Shown here in pieces: positions 17,190 through 24,167 of a stretch of 64,000 nt of DNA. Every line of letters starts with the position of its first letter. The first letter of the stretch is position 1. Origin of the DNA: Muribaculaceae bacterium (GTDB lineage: Bacteria > Bacteroidota > Bacteroidia > Bacteroidales > Muribaculaceae). The notes under the pieces are model-generated. The model was given only the letters and a program-made list of their open reading frames with translations, was not told the origin of the DNA and searched no databases. Position numbers and translations under genes: made by a program. Location of the stretch: assembly GCA_017935045.1 (NCBI GenBank), contig JAGBIJ010000014.1, positions 1 through 64,000 of the forward strand. Reading direction: 5' to 3'.

Positions 17190-18854
17190 ATGAGCGCCAT
17201 CACACTTCCACCCCGCACCGACGGCTCGCCGTCCCCCGGTTTCCCCTCCACCCGGCAGCTTATCCTCGTCGGAGGAAGCGGCGCCGGCAAGACGCGTTTC
17301 ATGCGCTGGCTCGTCAATGCGTTCGGCGACCGCGCCTTCGTGCTGTCGGCATTGGGAGCGGTAGCTGACATTGGCGACGGCAGCTCGATCAGCGCGCTGT
17401 ACAGCAGCCATATCTGGGGCAACCTGAAATCTGTAGAACACGCCACCGAGCTTGACCGCCTGGCCGCCCTGCTGTTTCAAGATGAGTTTCAGTATCTGCT
17501 GTCGGCCAAAAGCGCCCATCTGCTCGACGGACAGGAGATGGAGCTGAAGCCTACGCGTCTGGACCGCGTGGTGGAGATATGGCAGGAGATTTTCCCGGAC
17601 AACAGGATAATGCGCGAACAGGGACGGCTGCTCTTCTCCACCCCCGGAGGCAGCAACCTTATTTCGGCCTTTAAGCTGTCGTCGGGCGAAAAGACCGTGC
17701 TTTACTACGTTGCGGCGGCTCTGTATGCCCCCGAGAACGGTGTGATTTTCATAGACGACCCCTCGATATTCATTCATCCTGCCCTGCTGCATCCTCTCTG
17801 GAACGCCGTGGAGGGTCTACGCCCGGATTGCCGCTTTGTCTACAATACGGCCGACACCGATTTCCTCAACTCGCGCACCGAGGGCACCTGCGTCTGGATA
17901 CGCAGCCACGACGCGGAAAAGATGGCCTGGGACTACGAGATACTCCAGCCCGACACGCTGCCCGACGAGCTGGTAACCGGACTCGTAGGCACTCGCCGGC
18001 CCATCCTTTTTATCGAAGGAGACGCCACACACAGCATCGACGCCAAGCTCTATCCGCTGGTCTTTCCGACCCATACGGTGCGCCCGCTCGGCTCCTGCAA
18101 CAAGGTAATAGAGGCCACCCGCTCTTTCTCAGACATGAGAGGCATGCACCAGCTTGACAGCTATGGCATAGTGGACCGCGACCGCCGCACGCCACAGGAG
18201 GTGGACTATCTGCGCCGCAAGCGCATCATGGTGCCGGAAGTGGCGGAAGTGGAAAATCTGTTCATGCTGGAGCAGGTAATACGCATCATGGCCCGCCGGC
18301 GCGGCCGCGACCCGCAGCGTGTGGCCGACAAGGTGCGCCGCTCGGTACTAAAGATGTTTGCCTCACGATTCCGCGAACAGGTGCTGCAGCACGTGCGCCA
18401 CCGTATGAAGCGCCAGCTTGAGTGCCGGGCCGACGCGCGGGTAAAATCCATAGGAGAACTGGAGAGGCATCTGCGCTCGCTTCCCGACATCATCAATGTA
18501 CGCGAGCAGTACAACCAGCTGACCGCCGAGTTCAACTCACTGCTTGACAGAGAAGACTATGCCGGCATACTGCGTATCTTCAACCACAAGCCGATGCTGC
18601 CTGAAAGCCAGCTGCCGGCCCTGCTCGGCTATCCTACCAAAGAGGCCTACATTACCGGAGTGCTGGAGACGCTGAAAGCCCACGACACCGATGCCAAGGC
18701 TCTGCGCGGCGCCATACGGGCAGCCTTCAATCAGCCGGTCGCTCCCGGACGGGAAGCAGAAAACGGAGCGGGCGGCTCACGCGTTTCCGCCACGCATTCT
18801 CCTCGTGGGCGGCGCCCTGGTCGACATAAGTCTCAAGGCGGTCGGGGCGAGTGA
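17190..18854 (+). CDS. ABC-type ATPase with DUF4435/TOPRIM-like domain
   Basis: A 554-residue protein combining an SMC/ABC-like ATPase with a nuclease-like C-terminal half. Walker A is GGSGAGKT (28-35), an ABC signature-like LSSGEK at 163-168 and Walker B GVIFIDDPS at 184-192. After residue 270 follow FIEGD (274-278), IVDRDRR (327-333) and PEVAEVENLFM (349-359), the acidic motifs of DUF4435, a TOPRIM-related fold. The plan resembles OLD-family nucleases, some of which act in phage defence, but the neighbours are housekeeping genes and no partner is visible, so a role in defence or DNA repair is only a guess. Residues from about 513 on overlap the convergent esterase gene and look like antisense coding (Arg/Gly-rich), so the natural C-terminus may be shorter. 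Confidence 0.75.
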   Translation: MSAITLPPRTDGSPSPGFPSTRQLILVGGSGAGKTRFMRWLVNAFGDRAFVLSALGAVADIGDGSSISALYSSHIWGNLKSVEHATELDRLAALLFQDEFQYLLSAKSAHLLDGQEMELKPTRLDRVVEIWQEIFPDNRIMREQGRLLFSTPGGSNLISAFKLSSGEKTVLYYVAAALYAPENGVIFIDDPSIFIHPALLHPLWNAVEGLRPDCRFVYNTADTDFLNSRTEGTCVWIRSHDAEKMAWDYEILQPDTLPDELVTGLVGTRRPILFIEGDATHSIDAKLYPLVFPTHTVRPLGSCNKVIEATRSFSDMRGMHQLDSYGIVDRDRRTPQEVDYLRRKRIMVPEVAEVENLFMLEQVIRIMARRRGRDPQRVADKVRRSVLKMFASRFREQVLQHVRHRMKRQLECRADARVKSIGELERHLRSLPDIINVREQYNQLTAEFNSLLDREDYAGILRIFNHKPMLPESQLPALLGYPTKEAYITGVLETLKAHDTDAKALRGAIRAAFNQPVAPGREAENGAGGSRVSATHSPRGRRPGRHKSQGGRGE

Positions 18855-19674
18855 ACCCCAGAGCCTGGACAAGCGCTATGACACGATCATCGCAATAACC
18901 GTAATACGCGTCTATAGTCTCCGTACCGCGGTCGAAATACAGGCGGTGGCTCCGGTCACGCGGCAGCCGTGCCTCCAGATAATCATAGATTGCCTGCGCA
19001 AACCGATAATCCCCTTTCGCCGCGTCCTCCACGCGGCCGATCCAGTGTGTGGACAGACATCCGGCGCCTCCGAACACTTCAGGATACTCACACAGCATAT
19101 AGACCGACATCAATCCTCCCATACTCGACCCCATCACAAGCGTATGGTCCGGGTCAGAGAGTGTACGATACCGTCTGTCTATCTCCGGCCGCAGCGTGTT
19201 GACTACAAAATCCGCATACGCGTCGCCACACACCTCCAGACCGCCGAAATATGCGCTCATGGAATCCAGCAACTCAGGATGCGCCTTGAATGCCTTCTGC
19301 GGCATCAGCTCCCCCACACGCTTGTCAGCCACACTGTGGACGCCCACGATTATCGGGACATCAATCTCCCTGCGGGAAGCCAGGGAGGAAACGACCGAAT
19401 CAATCTCCCATGACTGACGGTTCCATGTGGTGGCCGCGTCATACAGATTCTGCCCGTCGTGCATATACAGCACCGGCCATCGCCTTTCCGGGCTGCCGGC
19501 ATACTCCTCCGGCAGCCACACGTCCACGGTCACGGAATCCCGCATCTGAGGGGAATACATATAAATCCTGTCTATCTTGCCGGACGACGGAGTCTGAATC
19601 GCCGGACGATCGGCCATAGCCGCTGAAAACACCGCCCCGAGCAGGGCAAACAGTAAAATCTTCTTCATATTCAT
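18727..19674 (-). CDS. Secreted alpha/beta-hydrolase esterase (esterase D/Fes-like)
   Basis: Start chosen at 19,674 (MNMKK; 19,668 also possible), which gives a signal peptide ending at AAMA and places the minus-strand -7 element TATATTTG (19698-19691) just upstream. The catalytic nucleophile elbow is GSSMGG, the family's HDGQNLYD motif is present (YMHDGQNLYD), and the C-terminal His is likely that in GAAHEENAWRKR. These are features of COG2819-type hydrolases related to IroE/Fes and feruloyl esterases. Substrate unknown. The last 128 bases overlap the 3' end of the divergent-strand AAA gene. Confidence 0.87.
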   Translation of the reverse strand: MNMKKILLFALLGAVFSAAMADRPAIQTPSSGKIDRIYMYSPQMRDSVTVDVWLPEEYAGSPERRWPVLYMHDGQNLYDAATTWNRQSWEIDSVVSSLASRREIDVPIIVGVHSVADKRVGELMPQKAFKAHPELLDSMSAYFGGLEVCGDAYADFVVNTLRPEIDRRYRTLSDPDHTLVMGSSMGGLMSVYMLCEYPEVFGGAGCLSTHWIGRVEDAAKGDYRFAQAIYDYLEARLPRDRSHRLYFDRGTETIDAYYGYCDDRVIALVQALGFTRPDRLETYVDQGAAHEENAWRKRVSRPLRFLLPVRERPAD

Positions 19675-19866
19675 ACGGTATTTGCGGCTGCAAATATAAC
19701 CAATAATTTCGACAGTATTCTGACCGGAAGAGCATTTTCGACTTTGCGGCGCTTTCGGATGACCTTGCATTTTTCCATATCCGGAGCAGCCCAGAGACTG
19801 TCATCAGACGCAATTAGCATCATTCTGTAAACCTAAAAGATAAAAGATAAAAAACATCAAAAAATA

Positions 19867-19898
19867 TTTGCAGATTACAGGGCTATTCGTTAACTTTG
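19867..19898 (+). promoter_or_regulatory. Consensus promoter in gene-free stretch
   Basis: TTTG (19867-19870), 20 bases, TAACTTTG (19891-19898). No open reading frame starts near it; a terminator follows about 75 bases later, which defines the RNA candidate below. Confidence 0.8.
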
Positions 19899-19902
19899 TG
19901 AT

Positions 19903-20010
19903 GCGCTTTTCGGCAATTCATTTTCTCTCAACACCTCCGCACAGGCGGACAAAACAGATCCTTTGACTCGACAAAACCATGGCAACGCAACGCTGCCGTG
20001 GTTTTATTTT
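19903..20010 (+). ncRNA. Candidate small RNA (promoter to terminator, about 105 nt)
   Basis: The segment starts at the expected transcription start of the 19,891 promoter and ends at a 12-bp hairpin, AAAACCATGGCA (19973-19984) with TGCCGTGGTTTT (19994-20005), followed by ATTTT. An internal hairpin, TCCGCacagGCGGA, lies near 19,936-19,949. No reading frame of useful length exists. I do not recognise the class; it does not show the SRP-RNA, 6S or tmRNA signatures. Confidence 0.55.
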
Positions 20011-20039
20011 GGTCATATCGCGGATTTGTTGTACCTTTG
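20008..20039 (+). promoter_or_regulatory. Probable glgB promoter, separated from the gene by an insertion
   Basis: TTTG (20008-20011), 20 bases, TACCTTTG (20032-20039), a full consensus match. Expected start near 20,044. The miniature element begins at 20,049, so any transcript runs through it before reaching glgB at 20,479. No other promoter was seen between 20,371 and 20,478. Confidence 0.7.
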
Positions 20040-20048
20040 AGGAATGTT

Positions 20049-20370
20049 AGAGGCTGTTTAATCACAAATGTGAATTATGGGGTCGAAATCGCAACTTGGA
20101 TTTTGTCATGCAGGCGAAGGAGCATAGCGGGCTATGCGACTGAGACAAAGGACAAAATACATTTGCGATTTCGAGACCGCGCAATAATAACTGAGCTGAA
20201 TAATTTTACACACAATGATAAAAAATAAGGATAATTTGCATTGTCCGCCGGATTTTCGTCAGAATCCGGCCGCGCCTCAGTCGCATAGCCCGCTATGCTC
20301 CATCGACTTAACCGGATTCTGCCTGAAAATCCGCCGCCCCATAATTCACATTTGTTATTAAACAGCCTCT
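20049..20370. mobile_element. 322-bp miniature inverted-repeat transposable element (MITE)
   Basis: The ends are 34-bp inverted repeats (20049-20082 and 20337-20370) that match at 33 of 34 positions; they begin AGAGGCTGTTTAAT and end in ATTATGGGG. If the element is counted from GAGG, TTA flanks both ends, consistent with a 3-bp target duplication of the TNA type known from the IS1031 group of IS5. Inside are two inverted copies of a hairpin motif with core GCATAGCGGGCTATGC (about 20,128-20,143 and 20,283-20,298). There is no transposase, so it would need a helper in trans. Family assignment is inference. Confidence 0.8.
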
Positions 20371-20478
20371 TAATGCCGCCGGGCGCGAACATCACGCCCT
20401 CCGCAAGCGTTACACAGACGGGGCGACTATGCCCTCAAGCATCCACCGGGAAGCGTCTCCCGATTTTTACGCAGATGT

Positions 20479-22539
20479 ATGAAACCTAAAAAACTATCCA
20501 TTCTCCGCTCCGACCCCTGGCTGGAGCCTTACGCCACTGCCATAGAGGGCAGACACGAAGATGTGAAACGCAAGCTCGCTGAGCTTACCGCCTCTACCGG
20601 CGGCTCGCTCTCCGACTTCGCCAATGCCTACAAGTATTTCGGTCTCACGCGCGGCCCGCGCGGCTCCTGGGTTTTCCGCGAGTTCGCCCCCAACGCCACC
20701 GAGATATACCTTGTCGGCACATTCAACGGCTGGCAGCCGCAGGAGAAATACCGGCTCACACCCATAGGTGGCGGCGTATGGGAAGTAAAACTGCCCAAAG
20801 CGGCGCTCAGACACGGCGATCTGTACAAGATGCTCGTACGCTGGCCCGGCGGAGAAGGGGAACGCATACCGGCCTACGCGCAGCGGGTGGTACAGGATCC
20901 GCAGACACATATCTTCTCTGCCGAAGTCTACGACCCGGCGGAGCCATATAAATTCAAGGTACGGCGCTTCACGCCCGATGTCCGCCCCCTGCTTATATAC
21001 GAGTGCCACATCGGCATGGCGCAGGAAAACGAAGGCGTAGGCACTTACGAGGAATTCCGCACCCGTATCCTGCCCCGCATCCACCGTGACGGCTACAACG
21101 CCATACAGATCATGGCCATACAGGAGCATCCCTACTACGGCTCTTTCGGATATCATGTCTCCAGCTTCTATGCCGCCTCATCGCGCTTCGGCACCCCCGA
21201 CGACCTCAAGCGCCTTATCGACGAAGCCCACTCTCTCGGCATAGCCGTAATAATGGACATAGTCCACTCTCATGCCGTGAAAAACGAGGTGGAGGGTCTC
21301 GGACGTCTCGACGGCAACCGCGACCTCTACTTCTATCCGGGAGGCCGCGGCGAACATCCGGCATGGGACAGCCTCTGCTTCGACTACGGCAAGGACTCCG
21401 TAATCCACTTCCTGCTGTCCAACTGCAAATATTGGCTGGAGGAGTACCGCTTCGACGGATTCCGCTTCGACGGCGTTACCTCGATGCTGTACTATGACCA
21501 TGGGCTGGGCAAGGCTTTCGGTTCTTACGCCGACTACTACGACGGCGGCCAGGACACTAACGCCATAACGTACCTGACGCTGGCCAACATGCTTATACAT
21601 GACATCAATCCCAAAGCGATAACCATAGCCGAGGAGATGAGCGGCATGCCAGGTCTGGCCATCCCCTACGAGGCCGGCGGCATAGGCTTCGACTACCGCA
21701 TGGCCATGGGAATACCCGACTACTGGATAAAGACCATAAAGGAGAAAAAAGACGAGGACTGGCATCCCACATCGATATTCTGGGAGCTGACCAACCGCCG
21801 CGCCGACGAGAAGACCATCTCCTACTGCGAAAGCCACGACCAGGCTCTGGTGGGCGAAAAGACCATCATTTTCCGCCTCATCGACAAAGAGATGTACTGG
21901 CACATGATGGTGGACGACCACAACTTCATGGTGGAGCGAGGCATGGCTCTGCACAAGATGATACGTCTGGTCACGCTGGCTACAATCAATGGAGGCTACC
22001 TCAACTTCATGGGCAACGAGTGGGGGCATCCCGAATGGATAGATTTCCCCCGCGAAGGCAACGGCTGGAGCTACAAGTATGCACGCCGCCAGTGGAGCTT
22101 AGTGGACCGCGAGGACCTGAAGTACAAATTCCTCAACCGCTTTGACAACGCCATGGTGGAGACCGTCTCGCACGAATTCGACTTTCAGTCCAAGCCGGTG
22201 GAAAAGCTTTGGGAAAAGGACGACGACCAGATACTCGCCTTCATGAGAGGCGACCTGGTGTTTGTCTTCAATTTCTCTCCCGACAAATCGTTTGACGGCT
22301 ACGGCTTCCTCGCTCCCGAAGGAGAATACGAGGTGGTGCTGGATTCCGATGCCCAGATATTCGGAGGCTACGGCAACGTAGACGATTCCGTCCACCACTT
22401 CACCCAGCCTGACCCGCTGTACAAGCCCACAGGCAAAGGCTGGCTGCGCATGTATCTCCCCTCGCGTACGGCTCAGGTGCTGCGCCGCGTCAAACCCGCG
22501 CCCAAGCGCCGCGCCGCCAAAAAGAAACAAGCAGAATAA
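20479..22539 (+). CDS. glgB: 1,4-alpha-glucan branching enzyme
   Basis: Introduces alpha-1,6 branches into glycogen. The 686 residues contain an N-terminal CBM48 (REFAPNATEIYLVGTFNGW), the GH13 catalytic barrel and a C-terminal beta domain (VEKLWEKDDDQILAFMRGDLVFVFNF in part). Catalytic elements seen are VHSHA, GFRFDGV with the nucleophile Asp, AEEMSG with the acid Glu, and ESHDQ. The text resembles the eukaryote-like GlgB of Bacteroidota more than the E. coli form, with IYECHIGMAQE and the NEWGHPEW motif. The tail after about residue 670 is Lys/Arg/Ala-rich. gpmI follows after 22 bases. Expression is expected from the promoter at 20,032 through the inserted MITE. Confidence 0.96.
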   Translation: MKPKKLSILRSDPWLEPYATAIEGRHEDVKRKLAELTASTGGSLSDFANAYKYFGLTRGPRGSWVFREFAPNATEIYLVGTFNGWQPQEKYRLTPIGGGVWEVKLPKAALRHGDLYKMLVRWPGGEGERIPAYAQRVVQDPQTHIFSAEVYDPAEPYKFKVRRFTPDVRPLLIYECHIGMAQENEGVGTYEEFRTRILPRIHRDGYNAIQIMAIQEHPYYGSFGYHVSSFYAASSRFGTPDDLKRLIDEAHSLGIAVIMDIVHSHAVKNEVEGLGRLDGNRDLYFYPGGRGEHPAWDSLCFDYGKDSVIHFLLSNCKYWLEEYRFDGFRFDGVTSMLYYDHGLGKAFGSYADYYDGGQDTNAITYLTLANMLIHDINPKAITIAEEMSGMPGLAIPYEAGGIGFDYRMAMGIPDYWIKTIKEKKDEDWHPTSIFWELTNRRADEKTISYCESHDQALVGEKTIIFRLIDKEMYWHMMVDDHNFMVERGMALHKMIRLVTLATINGGYLNFMGNEWGHPEWIDFPREGNGWSYKYARRQWSLVDREDLKYKFLNRFDNAMVETVSHEFDFQSKPVEKLWEKDDDQILAFMRGDLVFVFNFSPDKSFDGYGFLAPEGEYEVVLDSDAQIFGGYGNVDDSVHHFTQPDPLYKPTGKGWLRMYLPSRTAQVLRRVKPAPKRRAAKKKQAE

Positions 22540-22561
22540 CAGTTAGTATAATTTCAAAGAT

Positions 22562-24076
22562 ATGTCTCAGAAAGCATTATTGATGATTTTAGACGGGTGG
22601 GGACTCGGCGACCACAAGAAGGATGACGCCATCTTCAACACCCCCACACCCTACATTGATTCCCTCAACAAAGTATATCCCCATTCCCGCCTGCTGGCCT
22701 GCGGCGAAGACGTAGGCCTGCCCGACGGACAGATGGGCAACTCTGAGGTAGGACACCTCAATATCGGCGCCGGCCGCATAGTCTATCAGGACCTGGTCAA
22801 GATCAACCGTGCCATAGCCGACAAGTCCATCCTCAAGAACAAGGAGATAATCTCGGCGTTCTCCTACGCCCGCGACCACGGCAAAGCCATGCACTTCATG
22901 GGACTGACCTCGACCGGCGGCGTACACTCAAGCCTGGAGCATCTGTTCGCCCTGTGTGACATAGCCAAGGAGTACGGTCTGCAGAAAGTCTACATCCATT
23001 GCTTCATGGACGGCCGTGACACCGACCCCAAGAGCGGAGCCGGATTCGTAAAGCAGGTCATTGACCACTGCGCCGTCAGCGCAGGCGAAGTAGTATCTGT
23101 CATCGGACGCTTCTACGCCATGGACCGCGACCACCGCTGGGAGCGCGTGCGCGAGGCTTACGACCAGCTCGTCTTCGGACAGGGACGCAAGGCCGACGAC
23201 ATGGTAAAGGCCATCGAGGAGAGCTACGCCGAGGGCGTGACGGACGAGTTCATAAAGCCGATAGTCTCGGCCAAGACCGACGGCGCCATAAAGGAGGGTG
23301 ATGCCGTGATTTTCTTCAATTACCGCAACGACCGCGCCAAGGAGATTACAGAGGTGCTGACCCAGAAAGAGGAGGAGGGCATGAAGCCTGTGCCCGGTCT
23401 GCAGTATTACTGTATGACTCCCTACGACGCATCTTTCAAAGGCGTGCATATCCTCTTCGACAAGGAAGACGTGACCAATACGCTGGCCGAATATCTCTCT
23501 GATCAGGACAAGACTCAGCTCCATATAGCCGAGACCGAGAAGTATGCCCACGTGACCTTCTTCCTCAACGGCGGCCGCGAGGCTCCCTTCAAGGGAGAAG
23601 AGCGAATCCTGGTGCCGTCGCCCAAGGTGGCTACCTATGACCTCAAGCCCGAGATGAGCGCCTTTGAGGTAAAGGACAGACTTGTCCAGGCCATCGATTC
23701 AGAAAAATATGACTTCATCGTGGTCAACTTCGCCAACGGCGACATGGTAGGCCACACGGGCATATACGAAGCCATTCAGAAAGCGGTGGCGGCTGTGGAC
23801 GCCTGCGTACGTGACGTCATCGAGGCGGCAAAAGCCCATGGCTACAGTTCTGTGATTATCGCCGACCACGGCAATGCCGACCACGCCATCAATGCCGACG
23901 GCACCCCCAACACGGCCCACTCGCTCAACCCGGTACCCTGCATCCTGGTCAGCGACCTCAAGGATGTGAAGCTCGCCGACGGCCGTCTGGCCGATGTGGC
24001 TCCCACTATCCTCAGCCTTATGGGACTCCCCCAGCCCTCCGAGATGACAGGCCATAACCTTATCGAGAAAGCCTGA
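22562..24076 (+). CDS. gpmI: 2,3-bisphosphoglycerate-independent phosphoglycerate mutase
   Basis: Glycolytic enzyme interconverting 3- and 2-phosphoglycerate, dependent on two Mn ions. It starts [13 protein letters not shown] with the first metal Asp, and [17 protein letters not shown] contains the catalytic Ser. Further signatures are [25 protein letters not shown] and IADHGNADH. Length, 504 residues, is standard. It lies 22 bases after glgB, linking glycogen and glycolysis in one likely transcript, and ends before a bidirectional terminator. Confidence 0.97.
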   Translation: MSQKALLMILDGWGLGDHKKDDAIFNTPTPYIDSLNKVYPHSRLLACGEDVGLPDGQMGNSEVGHLNIGAGRIVYQDLVKINRAIADKSILKNKEIISAFSYARDHGKAMHFMGLTSTGGVHSSLEHLFALCDIAKEYGLQKVYIHCFMDGRDTDPKSGAGFVKQVIDHCAVSAGEVVSVIGRFYAMDRDHRWERVREAYDQLVFGQGRKADDMVKAIEESYAEGVTDEFIKPIVSAKTDGAIKEGDAVIFFNYRNDRAKEITEVLTQKEEEGMKPVPGLQYYCMTPYDASFKGVHILFDKEDVTNTLAEYLSDQDKTQLHIAETEKYAHVTFFLNGGREAPFKGEERILVPSPKVATYDLKPEMSAFEVKDRLVQAIDSEKYDFIVVNFANGDMVGHTGIYEAIQKAVAAVDACVRDVIEAAKAHGYSSVIIADHGNADHAINADGTPNTAHSLNPVPCILVSDLKDVKLADGRLADVAPTILSLMGLPQPSEMTGHNLIEKA

Positions 24077-24114
24077 CGACTGACACCGGCGGCGCAGCCC
24101 GCCATGACACACAG

Positions 24115-24146
24115 AGAGCCGGCATCCATCAGCGGATGCCGGCTCT
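24115..24146. terminator. Bidirectional terminator between gpmI and the M6 protease
   Basis: A 13-bp perfect stem: AGAGCCGGCATCC (24115-24127) with GGATGCCGGCTCT (24134-24146), loop ATCAGC, in the gap of two convergent genes. Confidence 0.85.
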
Positions 24147-24167
24147 ATTATGTATTGCTGTCTGATT

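Noticed and set aside
16518..17792. 424-codon version of the riboflavin synthase gene
   Set aside because: The family starts at MFSGIV (17,123), the promoter lies inside the extension, and the extension is antisense to the ATPase gene.
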